A stretch of 64,000 nucleotides of DNA, taken from Epiperipatus broadwayi (Eukaryota > Onychophora > Udeonychophora > Euonychophora > Peripatidae). The position numbers were made by a program, and so were the translations under genes. Positions within the stretch are counted from its first letter, which is position 1; each line of letters starts with the position of its first letter. Of this stretch, positions 47,511 through 58,990 are shown piece by piece. The stretch covers positions 7,092,853 to 7,156,852 of the forward strand of contig JAQFVV010000021.1 in NCBI GenBank assembly GCA_028023455.1. Reading direction: 5' to 3'. The notes beneath the pieces are model-generated. The model did not search any database. It was not told where the DNA came from and saw nothing but the letters and a program-made list of their open reading frames with translations.

Positions 47511-48429
47511 ATATGAATTTCAAACATTGTTGGATTGTAAAAAATGAAAAATAATATTATAGATAAAAAATATTTACAAGTAATACATTTATTAAAGATT
47601 TCCTTATTAATCTATTACAAAGTTACATATTTTAATGACTTATTTTTTTGACACTTTGAAACGCATATATTATATATTGGTTGAATATAATAACTACATA
47701 CTATACTTCTTTAAACATAACGCATTAATGCATACTTAAAAACATAGTATTTCTATTTTCCACTAAACCAACAATCTATATTTTGTTTTAAGCCCCCTCC
47801 CCCTAATCCGAGATTAATAGAACATACATAAATCTGTGTATTCCTTTATATTAGATAAAAAATAATAATTTATATTATTAAAATCTTGTCATTTACATTA
47901 TAATAAAATAAATTACATGTGTGGGTGACTTAGAAGAGGTTTATAATAAATAAGGGGAATTTAAAATGTTTATATATGAACAATATCTACAATAAATGCC
48001 CCTTAATACCTTGTTGCCTGAAGTAATTTTATCCTGATGTATATTAGGGTAATTAAAACTAATGAAACTATAAAAAATATAAATGGAGATTCAACATAAA
48101 TAATAATTCAAAGACTGTAAATGAATAGAACAAGTTAGAGAAATTTGATAAAATAATGTGGGATTGAGAATGGATAAGTAATTATATTTCATTATTAAAA
48201 ACAAAATATATAATATTTATTGCTAAAAGTAAATAAAAAATATTTTTAATAAATTTCATACAAAGGGAAGAGAGAGAAAAGTGTTAAATAAAGAATTTTC
48301 TGTTTCAAAATGGGAATCTCTTACATCAAACAATAGGTTCCTAACATGTGATTTAAAGACATTTCCATGTCCGAAAATTTCAGAGTTTCTACTTAAATAT
48401 TAGGTATGAAATAAGTGCTGTGTTTTGAG
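47511..48429. other. AT-rich spacer, no gene seen
   Basis: No coding or RNA signal supported. A C-rich patch (CCCCCTCCCCC) is at about 47794. Confidence 0.45.
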
Positions 48430-48660
48430 TTGATATTTTAGATTTAAGGTCCAAATATTCTAGCTCTCCACTGATGTGAGCCATAAGCTCGAAACTAGTT
48501 GTTTTGGAGATGGGAGTGTTCTGGATAGAGATTTTAAGTATTTTCTCATACTGCACTTATTAATTGAAAAGCTTGTTTGAGCTATTGGTATACTCTCTGT
48601 ATTGCATTTTTGCAAATATTAGCTTATAAAAGTAATGTCACATTATATATGACTTGCTTT
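48430..48660 (+). mobile_element. Hammerhead repeat family, diverged copy
   Basis: Keeps AAGGTCCAAA, the hammerhead, GATAGAGATTTTAAG, a GAAAAGCTTGTTTGAGC block and a GTAATGTCACATTATAT-like 3' end. It is clearly older than the 42-43-kb copies. Confidence 0.6.
48465..48510 (+). ncRNA. Hammerhead ribozyme with complete stem II
   Basis: Stem I TCTCCA (48465-48470) pairs with TGGAGA (48505-48510). Core strand CTGATG then T in place of the final A. Stem II GAGC, loop CATAA, GCTC is perfect. GAAA and ACTAGT follow. Four extra bases lie between ACTAGT-T and stem I. The changed core base and insertion should abolish cleavage, but stem I and stem II show compensatory changes relative to 43607-43648. 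Confidence 0.65.
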
Positions 48661-49218
48661 TTTGATTATTAACTAACCTAAACAATTTGAAAATAAATAA
48701 TTTCTTTTTGAGGGATGGTGCAGGATAATGAAAAGATGGGATACTAATCAATGAGTTTTCCAAAGAAAAAAATCTAATCAAAGTTACACAAGAGAAAAAG
48801 GTTTGGGATCCAATGGACTATACTATTTTCTCTCAGATTTTAAATCTCTTGTCTTTTTTTTTCAATGCTTATAGTTAAGTTAATCTAAAAAGTTTTGTTT
48901 AACTTTATTTTACTATTCATAATTTTTTTTTATCATCACCCATAGCCCAATTGGGGGGGGTGGGGGTGCAAATTTTTCTTAGGATTTGACAGTTTATATT
49001 ACCGTAGTTTATTTTCTAAGACATTCTAAAAAAGTGCAACATTGATTGGTTTTATTTAGATATGGATGAGAAGAGAATACAGTAAAGGAATTAATTTTTT
49101 CATAAAGAAAAGTTTGTTGCAGAAGTTGAATATTTGAATAAACAGAATAATGGACTAGTATATTAGGGATTCACAGATTGGTTTGAATAATTACAAAACT
49201 TATTATTTCTCATGGTGT
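48661..49218. other. AT-rich spacer, no gene seen
   Basis: A G-rich run (GGGGGGGGTGGGGGTG) lies at 48953-48968. No gene. Confidence 0.45.
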
Positions 49219-49229
49219 TGTTGTTATTA

Positions 49230-49305
<76 letters not shown>

Positions 49306-49470
49306 GCTACTGCTGCTGCTGCTACTGCTACTACTACTACTATGAATATCATTATTAGTAGTAATAGTAGTAGTATTATAGTTATTACTACTACCACTGC
49401 TACTACTATTGTTATTATTATTATCATCATCATCATTATTATTATTTCTACTCCTACTATCATTATTTTT
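49219..49470. repeat. (ACT)n/(TTA)n compound triplet microsatellite
   Basis: About 85 bases of near-pure TAC/ACT decaying into CTG, GTA and ATT triplets. Open frames across it on both strands encode only Thr/Val/Ile runs and are artefacts of the triplet period. Confidence 0.95.
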
Positions 49471-49888
49471 ATGATAATCATAATGATGCTTACATTTTTT
49501 TCCTTTTCATGAAGTTCAAATAACCATACTCATTTGTTGATGATAACCTGGTTTATAATTTCATCCTTTTTATTGTTAACGAATAATTTATCTATGATTT
49601 ATATCTAGATGTAAATAATTTATATATTTTGTCTCATTGTACAGAATTAAATTCATGTTGGTAGATCCAAATACTTATTGAGCCAATATATTTTGAATCT
49701 ATTAATTTTACAATTCAAGAATTATATCAACTAAATAAAAATAATAAAATAGGTTGTTACTTACAAATTTATATGAAGTCCGATCATCAGAAATGACCAA
49801 GTTGATCAGTAATTGATAGGTTTTGAAGTCTAAAACCTACCACTCTGCACTATACTCAATTGCACAGGGTCTTAATTTAATTATGTCA
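49471..49888. other. Spacer, no gene seen
   Basis: Nothing supportable. GAAATGACCAAGTTGATC near 49790 is an unassigned repeat-like scrap. Confidence 0.4.
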
Positions 49889-49959
49889 AGCGTTGTTAGC
49901 CGAGAGGTCAGCGCAACCGCCTTGCAAGCAAGCAGTTGGTTGCAGACGAAAAAAAAATC
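49889..49959 (+). repeat. tRNA-derived SINE (family A), 3'-deleted copy
   Basis: AGCGTTGTTAGCCGAGAGGT head (good A box), GCCTTGCAAGCAAGCAGTTG, then a jump from GCAGACG straight into an A9 run, so the B-box half is missing. The direct joining to an A tract suggests a truncated RNA was retrotransposed. Confidence 0.7.
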
Positions 49960-50849
49960 ATACTACGGCTATTTGAACATCTGCTTACCTTGATTAAAAC
50001 TGGAAAGCTATGTATATAGACCCTATTGAAAAAAATTTAAGCCATAAGGAAAGTGTAGCATTTTTTAAATAAATATTTGAATTTAATTAATCATTTCACA
50101 TTGATTTGTACTTGGATATTTTGTTTAAAGATAAAAGGCCCAGCTTATTCTGAGTTATTAGATGAGAACCAATGCATCTACTCGTAACATTTTACATCGG
50201 GTGGAAAATACAATTGTGATATGATATATACCATCAGCAATAGTGCAAGTATCACATGCTTAGATGGCTGAATCATTGATGTAACTTTAAAGAATTAGGC
50301 TTTGCACTAACTGTTGGTTACTTACGTTTAAATATTTGTATTTACCCATAAATGTTTGTCTTACAATATTAGACAACGATATTACAAAGTTACTACGTAA
50401 AAGTTTTTAAGAAAAAAACATTAATAATGAATTTTTAAAATCTTTTTTTTTTATTTGTGTCTGGAGAAAAAGAGTTATGATTTCGATAGTTTCTTAAAAT
50501 TGGAATCTCTAAATTGTAGAAAAGTGATGGCCGTTTCCTTCCTCAACTCATAAATTTTGAAAATAATTATAGTCCATTGGAATGACAATAAAAGTGAAAT
50601 AGATAAATTTTAAAAAAGAAATTTATCACAATCTTTTTTTTTCTTTTTGTTTTATTCACGTTGATAAATGGCAAAATGTTATAAACTGGAAATGATTTAT
50701 TTTGTCTATTATTTTAATACTTTTTAAAAAATACTATAGTATAAATCAGGATTTGATTTTTTTTTAAAAAAAAAAACTTGTATCGTGATGTGTGTATTAA
50801 ATATTTTTATTAGCTGTTGTTTATTCAAAATAATAATTGGTCGGGAAGT
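49960..50849. other. AT-rich spacer, no gene seen
   Basis: No supportable feature; several T and A homopolymers. Confidence 0.45.
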
Positions 50850-50960
50850 CGCCATGTTACGTCGAAGCACTCTGGCGGCATAGGATCGATTTCAGTTCTA
50901 TCACTACCGGCATTCAATCTTCTTTTGAACTTCTGAACAACAAAGTCATTTTATTATCTA
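50850..50960 (+). repeat. SINE family B, 3' portion
   Basis: GAAGCACTCTGGCGGCATAG, B-box region GGATCGATTTCAG, TCTATCACTACCGGCATTCA and TTTTGAACTTCTGAACAAC. The head is decayed. Confidence 0.55.
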
Positions 50961-51309
50961 TTTTTAATAAAGTTCAATTTCACTGATCAAAATGAAAAGT
51001 TATTTGTATTTCTGAATTGAATACCTTTTCATGAATCTTTAACTCTTGAATTTACCACACTTGTTATGGCGCTAAAATGAGCAAAGCATTAAGTGAATTA
51101 TATAAAGATGTGACCGCTCTCATTCGTGCAGCACATCTTGAAAGATACTAATGTTCTGAGTGATCTTTAATTCAGATAACACATAATTCAAGAAGCCTAT
51201 CATCAAAACTACTAGATATGCTTGTATTTATCAAAAGAAAAATTGCTAACACTGTTTCTGCTATATATATATAATTCAATCTATATAATAAATGTCTGAT
51301 CACTTTGGG

Positions 51310-51475
51310 GGGGGGGGTATATCATGTGATATTTGAATGCTCAACTGGAAGATTGTGTATGATAGGACCAGTCAGTTAATCAGTGAATGCTTTTGCATGT
51401 ATAAGCTGAGAATTAATCACAAATCGTCCTGAGCTGGGAGCCCCACCACTACTCCAAATAGCATAGAATTACCTA
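51310..51475 (-). repeat. SINE family B fragment, minus strand
   Basis: On the minus strand GGAGTAGTGGTGGGGCTCCC, and downstream GAGCATTCAAATATCACATG. A G10 run lies at its right-hand (plus-strand left) edge. Confidence 0.45.
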
Positions 51476-51479
51476 ACTG

Positions 51480-51605
51480 TAAAATGTTACCATAAGGGGT
51501 TTAATACAAGGATAGAGTGATGGACTTAAGGACTAATGATTTCTGATCAAAACTCAACCTGTCACGCTGATGCCTAGATGTTATGTGAACTCCAAAGTGA
51601 CTAGC
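51480..51605 (+). repeat. SINE family B, plus copy
   Basis: GGGGTTTAATACAAGGATAG, AGTGATGGACTTAAGGACTA, CAACCTGTCACGCTGATGCC and GTGAACTCCAAAGTGACTAG. It forms an inverted pair with 51310-51475. Confidence 0.5.
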
Positions 51606-51920
51606 CATTATTATGAAAAATGATTTACTAATAGCAAATTAATATGTCCAACATCAAAATTTAATAAATAATATAATTTAATGATTGGCTGACTGAGAGG
51701 TCATATAACATTTAAGCACCAAAAATTATAAAAGCGAGTCTTGGATCTGGAATAATTAGCTTTTGCAATCACCATTGTACATTAATCAATTGACTTGGGC
51801 TTTAAAAAAAACAGACGTAATATCAAAAGAAATCTCCATATTTTATTAGATATCACTGCATTCATTAACTTAATATCAAAATAAAAGTTATCTGACCGAA
51901 ATAATAATAAGCAAACCTAC
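51606..51920. other. AT-rich spacer, no gene seen
   Basis: GGTCATATAACATTTAAGC near 51700 is a probable scrap of the SINE B tail; nothing else. Confidence 0.4.
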
Positions 51921-52004
51921 TTCAATTGAGTGGTTAGCACAGCTTCCTTACAAGCAGTTGTCTCAGGGGTTCGCTTCCCGGCGACGCTTTGACACATAAA
52001 AAAG
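51921..52004 (+). repeat. tRNA-derived SINE (family A)
   Basis: TGAGTGGTTAGCACAGC, TTCCTTACAAGCAGTTGTCT, B box GGGTTCGCTTCCCGG, CGACGCTTTGACACAT and an A run. The 5' end is diverged. Confidence 0.72.
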
Positions 52005-52429
52005 TAGCATTTATTTTACCATATACTATAAACGTATGTAAACAAAAAAATTGCAATTTATTTATTGATCTACAATTTTTTAAATTTATATATTTAAAAA
52101 AAAAAAAAAAAATTAATAATATCAATTTATACTACGTTTTCAAACGATTTCTAAGCCTTGTTTAGTCTTTACAAAATTATGCTATTTCAACATTGATAAA
52201 CAAATTTAAATATTATTGATGGGAAACGCAACATGCACGCATGCGTATATATTCGTGTTTTCTTTTATACAAATATCAGTACACTCATATGAGAAATTTA
52301 CTTGGCTAGAATACTTAATCAAGCAAGTTTCATGTTAAAATTTATTCTGAAATATGAAATCCATGTTTTCATGTGTGTGTTTACATATTATGGTAGTTGT
52401 GCTAAATTCAAAAATGTTATTAAACAGTC
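52005..52429. other. AT-rich spacer, no gene seen
   Basis: An A18 run at about 52095 and otherwise unassigned AT-rich DNA. Confidence 0.4.
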
Positions 52430-53560
52430 AACTGCAGAATTCAGGTTTCTCATCTTCTTTACTTAATGTATTTATCAGTGATCTTTCTGATGCAGAATGC
52501 CAAAAATTCACCCATGCTAAAAATTAGCAACATGCGCATAGCAAGCTGCAAGAGACTCTTTAAGCCTAAACTTACAGTTCTTTTATTATGATAAATATAA
52601 TACACATTTTATTTTTATTTGCAATTTGTAAATAAATATTTTCATAACTCTAAGAGATGAGAAATGCACTTTTCCACATAGCTTCTTGTATTGTAGAATA
52701 ATAATTATTGAATGACGTATATTTAAATATAAAAAAATTTGTGAATAAATCAAAATAATTTTTTGTTTTAGTTTATTTATTTTATAGAACTTTTCAATTT
52801 TGTTGTACTTACAGTTATTCTGTTATATTTTATTATTTAAATAAATGTTCAAATATAACTACAATTTCAGAAACCATGTGTTTATCGATCTATTTTTCAT
52901 CTTTATTGTGGCTCTCTTAATTATTTTGGTCATGGTATTAAAACAAAATTGCTTTTCATAGTATAAGGTTGTCAATCTTTAATCTATGCCGATGATATTG
53001 CTTTAGATTCACAAAAGTGATTCTTTCCAAAAACTAGAAGGGTCTCTTAATATGAATATAAAATGTTTGGAAATCTTTTTGAGTCTGGGGCCTCATTTAA
53101 CAAAGATAGTGTGCTCAATTTATCATGAAACAAGGGAATCTTTCATAATGTGAAGGCAATTTTTTACAATAATAGAATGAAACACAATTTTAGCCCATGC
53201 TATTTTCAAATAATCTTAAACTATTCCCTAAATCATTTTCCTGGGTTAACTGATGAGTGCTGATTTAGCACAAAATGCATCTTGGGGTTATTTATCTTTT
53301 CACATGATTTGAAAAGAATGTGTAGTAATTATTTAAGACATTTATTTTCTTTATCTTTATAGAGTTAAACCTAAAATAATTTCTAGGAATAATCTTTCTT
53401 GAAAATTGGCCAGCACTGCATGGTGTTATATGAAAGTACTTTACAGACAATTTGCTTAGCAACAGATATTCTGGTGGTTTAATGTTATGCCCCTGTTTGG
53501 CAGAAAGATGTTCACATTATATTAGATACTAGCATGGAAAATATTACTTCCATACTCAAT
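52430..53560 (+). pseudogene. Decayed LINE (non-LTR) reverse transcriptase
   Basis: Pieces of a reverse transcriptase can be read in changing frames. At 52441-52500 LLNVFISDLSD corresponds to the helix after the LSPLLFN region. At 52985-53005 YADDIAL is the catalytic YADD box. LEGSLN lies at about 53036-53055. Near 53486 YAPVWQKDVHIILD resembles the YAAPVW-x-H block found after the RT domain in jockey/CR1/RTE-type elements. The pieces are in order and on one strand but separated by frame changes and an AT-rich insertion at about 52545-52960. The RT is an RNA-templated DNA polymerase that primes from nicked target DNA. This copy is dead. Clade assignment is not possible from these scraps. Confidence 0.6.
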
Positions 53561-54770
53561 TTTACTTTTTCAGTATCGTTCCCTTCTTTTTACATATTCC
53601 TTCATCATATATCAAACAAATTTATTGCCACTCAGAAAATTTATAAAAAGCTATTAAGTAGATCATAGTGGACAATAACTCAAGATATAGTTTTATTACC
53701 CAAACACATTTCAAATAAAATTCCCTTTCTGGATGTAAACCAAAGTTTTTTTCAAACAACTTAAAAATTATAGAGTAAAAATGGACTTCTTGTAAGGTTT
53801 CAAACATTCTTTTTATATATCTGTCTATAAATTGAGTTTGATATTTTTAGATATCCCCAGAGTCTCATCAATAGATTCAGTGAAACACATAATTGATGCC
53901 CTCATCTTCTTTATAAATGCCATTTAACTGTCACCGATTTGTAAATATTGTAAAATACAAACTGTAAAATCATATTATTAATGAGTATGGATTATGTTGA
54001 AGAATTAAAGAATGTAATAAATCACTAGTGAATATATATCCTGGTTAAAATTTCTATAGGTTTTTATGATATTTCATGAATAGTTAAGTCATCTAAAAAT
54101 CAAAATGCTCAAATTCATAAATAAGTAGATTATTTAGGGAAAATAAAGTGTAATTAAAGTCAGATATTTTGGCGAATTTCTTAGTTAATGAAGAAATGAA
54201 TGTTATGGACAGTTGGAATTTATAAATAAAAACATTTTTTTTATATTTTGAAATGAGAAGCAGTACAGTTTTGAGTAAGCAGTCTTAATGATTAGATTTT
54301 CCAAAAGAAGAACAATAGCAAGAAGTTAATTAGGCAATAACAGTCTGTGACTAACTTTATATTCCATAATATGTTTGGAAGTTTCAATGTGTGGATGTGA
54401 TGAGGTATTTCAATTTTCTAAAAAAAAAGATGTGAAGGGATCACAAATAAAATGTTTAATCTTGATCTATGTGTTCAAAATTAATATAAGTTTAAAAATA
54501 ATTTAATTAATTTTGGTTCTAATGTACCATGTAGGTAAAGAATGATTATCGGTTTAAATGAATTTGTCATCAAAATTAAGATGCAAAATTGAATACTAAA
54601 AGAGTGGATTAATGAAATTAATTTGAGTTTTTTTTGTCATTTTTACATATTTAGTCTCATGGAAATGATGTATTTCTAGTGATATCCTATACTTTGAAGA
54701 ACATTTCCCAGCCTTTTAAATAGATAGTGAATGTTTTAAGTATTTTTCTTAAAAAGATAAGATTAATTTA
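53561..54770. other. Spacer, possible decayed LINE 3' part
   Basis: 53561-53960 may continue the LINE (a weak similarity to post-RT blocks), but stops in every frame prevent a call. 53960-54770 is AT-rich without signal. Confidence 0.35.
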
Positions 54771-55050
54771 TTATAACTGCTGCTGCTACTGATACCTCTA
54801 CCACTAGCCCTACCACTACCACTATTACTACCATTACTACTATCACCATTACCACCACCACTATCAACACCACTACTGTCACTATCATTACCACCACCAC
54901 TACTACTACCATTACCACCACCACTTTCACTCCTACCAACACAACTACCATTACCACTACTACTATTACTACTACCATTCTCACCATCACTTCCACCACT
55001 ACCAACACCATTTCTACCACTATCACTATCACTACTACTACTATTACACA
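54771..55050. repeat. Degenerate (ACC/ACT)n triplet repeat
   Basis: About 280 bases of ACC, ACT and ATT triplets. Long frames across it encode only Ser/Gly or Val runs and are not genes. Confidence 0.93.
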
Positions 55051-55190
55051 ACCACTACTACTTTTTCTTTTCTTCTTCTTTATTCTTCTCCTCCTCCTTT
55101 CTTTCTCCTGCTTCTTTTTCTTCTACCACTTCTTCTCATCCTTATTTTTCTTCTTTTTTTCTTTTTCTCCTTCTTCTTCTTATTATTATA
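55051..55190. repeat. Polypyrimidine (CTT-rich) tract
   Basis: Pyrimidine-rich run (TTCTTCTTC, CTCCTCC) directly following the triplet repeat; low-complexity DNA. Confidence 0.9.
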
Positions 55191-57469
55191 AATAAAATTT
55201 ACTAGTTTTACAACTTAGTAAAATTTTGTATATTTGAAACAAGAGTGATTTTGATGTTAAATTATATTGATGGGTAGAAAAAGGCTATACGAAACATAAA
55301 CTATCATAGAAAAAAATAACATATATAAAAATATTTTATAAAATATGCTTTTATTTAAATTGATGAGTAATTAGGCACTAAAAATCAAAAAGCATTTTTT
55401 TCTTCAATGATTATTCTGGTTAATATAATTAATTTGAAACCAAAGTATACAGAGTCCATAAATTCAATCTCTAGCAAAAATAGTGATTGAATTAATTAAT
55501 TTATAGATATCTCACATTGTTATTTTAAGTTACATATAAAAATTACAATTGTGGTTGAAGAAAAAAAAATTCTTTTTTTTTTTACTGCATTATTGATCAA
55601 CAATTTAAATAAAAGCATTTTTTTTTATAAAATATGTTTTGTATACATTATTTTTTATTTTTTTAGTATTTGGATATTTTCTAAATAATGTTCCCATAGG
55701 TTGTAGCATTTGAAATAAAATTGGTGTGTGTTAAAAATCATTTACAAAATTTTTGTTTATAAATGAAATAATTTTTTTTAAAAAAGCAAGTTTTAGTTAA
55801 ACAATCAAGAAAAATTAAGATTTCTGTCCTCGTTTCTTTTTCTTTTTACTTTGATTAAAAGGATAATTTTAAAAAAATATATCTCCATCTATTAAACACC
55901 ACCAAAAACTTACTAAACTAATATCAATGCAATTTAAATTTCAGCCTATTAACACTTTGAGTATGCACCATTAGCTGGACAATTTTGAAATATTTTATTG
56001 TCATAGATATCATAACACATGTACAAAATATGAAGAAAATCCATTTGATAAGAGGTATGTTAAAAATTATTTATAAGATTTGATCCAGATAAATAAACAA
56101 ACATGATTTCTAAGTCAAATAAAAGTGCTTAAAAATTGCATTATTCTGTATACAGATTTAAATTTGTGCTTAGAGAATATTCAGTTATTTGCAATAAAAG
56201 TTTTTTTACTTTGACAGTAGATTTTTTTTTTCGTGTGGAAAATAATTTGAGAAGGAAAAAATTCAGAGTTTTTTGGTTATATATAAATGTGATCATTTAT
56301 TAAATAATTAATGTAAATAAATTATCATCAAATTTATTAAATAAGCAATATAATTTTGTAAATATGCACAAATTATGAAAAGATGATTATATACACTGAA
56401 ATGTCAATATTGTGATTTTAAAGTGCATTTGATTTTTAAATTTTAACTGTATATCATACTGAAGATGGCATTTATGCTGAAAGCTAGCTGAAGCTACTAT
56501 TTATTTATTAATATGAGAGAAATATTGAAAATGCATACAGTTAATTCATGTATTTTATTATAGAATACTGTGCTTGATATATATAGTTTTACCTTCAAAT
56601 TTTTAAATTGGAACATTTGATGAAAAAATTAAATAACTTCTAGCTAAACATATTTATGCCAATCAAATCTAACATCATTAGTAGTTTGAGAAATCAGTTG
56701 AGACTTCAACAAATTTAGCCATGCATTCGCTTAATGTTATTAAACAAAGTATATTCTTTAAACAAATTCATTTTAACTAACATTGCATATTTAATAGTGA
56801 TTAGATGACTATGATTTTTGAAGTTTCAACTGATTTTATGAGCTATGGATGGCAATAGATTTGACTGTTTGAAAAATATTTCTAAACAAATGAGCTGATT
56901 TCTTCATAAAATGTTGCTGTTTGAAATATCAGAAATACCAGAGATGAATAATGTTACCATACTTTCCTATTTAAGTGGTATTTAATTATTTATATACTTA
57001 AATGTGTATTTATAAAATATAAAGGTTTCACATTTTTAGTAATCATGAGCAGATATAATGGTTACTTTAGTTAAATTGTCACTAAATTTGCATTCAACCT
57101 TTAAGATCATGTTATATGTTGTAAGCATATTTAATAGAGATTAGGTGGTTATGTTTATTAAAGCCTCAATTGATTTTCTAAACTGACAATGGCATCAGGT
57201 TTGATTGACAGTAATATATATTGCATATGTCTAGCAAGAAATTATTATTTTTTTCCATCAGACATGGCCATTTTAAAAAGTGTATTTTTATCATCAAACA
57301 TTACTGCTTGAAATATTGGAAACTATTTACAGAGCGCATAGGCAAATAATATTAGCATTATTATATATTATGTGTACACACAGAATATATATATAATTTA
57401 TTAAAATTACCCCAAATCCACAACTCAACCACACTAGGCAAAAAAACAAACTCTAAAGCACAACCATGG
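55191..57469. other. AT-rich spacer, no gene seen
   Basis: No supportable ORF. CTGAAGATGGCATTTATGC at 56459-56477 is a short repeat-end-like hairpin motif. Two similar passages near 56790 and 57140 (TTTAATAG(A/T)GATTAG(A/G)TG) suggest an old duplication of about 350 bp. Confidence 0.4.
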
Positions 57470-57510
57470 GTTTCACTGCTACAAGCAGACTTCTCAAGTG
57501 TAAAGAACTA
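57470..57510 (-). repeat. Penelope-like 3' end motif
   Basis: Minus strand CACTTGAGAAGTCTGC, TTGTA, GCAGTGAAACC lies about 25 bases beyond the stop codon of the GIY-YIG fragment. The CTGC/GCAG hairpin followed by GAAAC recalls a hammerhead stem II and core strand, but CTTGAGAAG does not fit CTGANGA. Confidence 0.5.
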
Positions 57511-57531
57511 CAAAATAATACCATATTTAAA

Positions 57532-57999
57532 CTAAACTTTACCCACAATTCCATTTACATTCCATACACACTTAATATTGAAAGAACTTTTAAATAAGTT
57601 AATTGCTTCAGAATTATAAATTTTTAATAATAAAGCTTCTTTAATTCTTTTTATTTCATTTGTTTCTAAAAAGACATTAGCTTCATCAAAAGTAATAATG
57701 TGGCCTGTATCTTTTTCATGAATATATAAAGCAAAGTTAAGATAAGTATCTCTAACCCTATTTTTATGTATCTTATTCTTTCGTTTAAGCTCAAACTACT
57801 CTGACCTATATATACTTTGTTACAAACACAAGGAATAATATACACCACTCCAGGAATAGACTTGCTACCAAAAATTTCCTTTGTATTATTTAATAAATGA
57901 TTCAAAGTAATACCTCTTTTCCAAGCAGTTTTCTTACTTCCAAACAAATTACTATTTTTACATACAATTGTTTTATTTTTATTTTTTTTGGCTAGTATG
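57532..57999 (-). pseudogene. C-terminal GIY-YIG endonuclease part of a Penelope-like element
   Basis: Minus-strand frame from about 57999 reads KTIVCKNSNLFGSKKTAWKR, then the GIY-YIG block GVVYIIPC and KVYIGQ, with NERIR following. The IPC-x-C-x-K spacing between the GIY and YIG halves is characteristic of Penelope-like elements. A one-base loss near 57769 shifts the frame; the downstream frame continues with TYLNFALYIHEKDTGHIITF and runs to a TAG at 57532-57534. In an intact element this domain nicks DNA for target-primed reverse transcription. The RT domain that should precede it is absent; the left end is cut off where a hammerhead-repeat fragment begins at 58004. It is a dead, 5'-truncated copy. 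Confidence 0.82.
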
Positions 58000-58003
58000 G
58001 TTG

Positions 58004-58100
58004 AGGGTCTGCATCAAGTGGCATTACTGTATGGAGAGTTTAGTCTTTGTGAAAACAGCTTGTGTAAGCATAAATAATAGTGATCATGTGATGTTTGATG
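58004..58100 (+). repeat. Hammerhead repeat family, 3' fragment
   Basis: GTGGCATTACTGTATGGAGA, AACAGCTTGTGTAAGCATAA and GTGATCATGTGATG match the last ~90 bases of the 42.4-kb unit. The ribozyme is absent. Confidence 0.6.
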
Positions 58101-58288
58101 GTTTAACACAAACATTACTGTAATGCTGTTAGCAAAAAAGTTATTTGTATTGTTGGTCTTTTTAAAAAAAAGATAGGTTATTTTATTATAGTGATATATT
58201 ATTGTAACTATTTGCATAATATATTTTATAAAAATAATTCTTGGACCTCTTATCAATACATCTAAAAACATTATAATCAAAACTGTGG

Positions 58289-58942
58289 CTTACTCCACTG
58301 TATATGCGCTTTACAGATCGAATGCTAATTATAATGAATACTCTCCTTTCCGAACCAAGATAAAGTCTTTTTAAAAGATTGAATTAACCCACTCTATACT
58401 TTTCACTCAAATTATATGTATAGGCAAATCTGAAGCATTTGGAACAGAGAGCATGAAAATTTAATTAATCACTTTAAATTACTTATAATCTGATTTTTGT
58501 TGATGACGCTTGTAAAATTTTTACTATTTATGATACATCATTATTAAATGAAAACTTTAAACATATGGAAATATTTAGTTTATATAGCTCATGCACAGTG
58601 GAGTAAGTTACAGTTATTATAATTTATAAAAACATCACACTATAAATTAAATATTTCCATATGTTTAAAGTTTTCATTTAATAATGACTTATCATAAATA
58701 GTAAAAAATTTGCAAGCGTCATCAATAAAAATCAGATTATAAGTAATTTAAAATGATTAATTAAATCTTCATGCTCTCAGTTCAAAATGCTTCGGATTTG
58801 CTTATACATATAGTTTGGGTGAAAAGGATAGAGTGGATCCATTGTATCTTTTAAAAAGACTTTATCTTGTGTTTGGAAAGGAGAGTATTCATTATAATTA
58901 GCATTTGAACTGTAAAGTGCACGGGCACTCGAGTAAGCTAGT
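58289..58942. mobile_element. Large inverted repeat element of unknown type
   Basis: 58289-58590 is the reverse complement of 58637-58937 with substitutions (for example GAATACTCTCCTTTCC against GGAAAGGAGAGTATTC). The centre (58591-58636) and the sequence after the right arm (58943-58990) are related in direct orientation: each has GAGTAAG, then TTATTATAATTTATAAAAAC and ATCACA. So a unit of about 330 bp begins again after the right arm. No ORF, no tRNA-like box and no target duplication identified. Confidence 0.7.
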
Positions 58943-58990
58943 TATTATTATAATTTATAAAAACATCACATTATATATATATTAAATATT

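Noticed and set aside
49183-49512. Poly-Thr and poly-Val frames
   Set aside because: Direct products of the ACT/GTA triplet microsatellite.
54749-55051. Ser/Gly-rich and Val-rich minus-strand frames
   Set aside because: Products of the degenerate ACC/ACT triplet repeat, no flanking gene structure.
56455-56490. CTGAAGATGGCATTTATGCTGAAAG as a hammerhead
   Set aside because: Hairpin plus GAAA resembles the core, but CTGAAGATG does not match CTGANGA with correct spacing and no stem I or III is visible; it may be an old repeat end.
57470-57510. Hammerhead next to the GIY-YIG fragment
   Set aside because: The CTGC-TTGTA-GCAG hairpin and GAAAC fit, but the other core strand reads CTTGAGAAG instead of CTGANGA and no stem I could be found.
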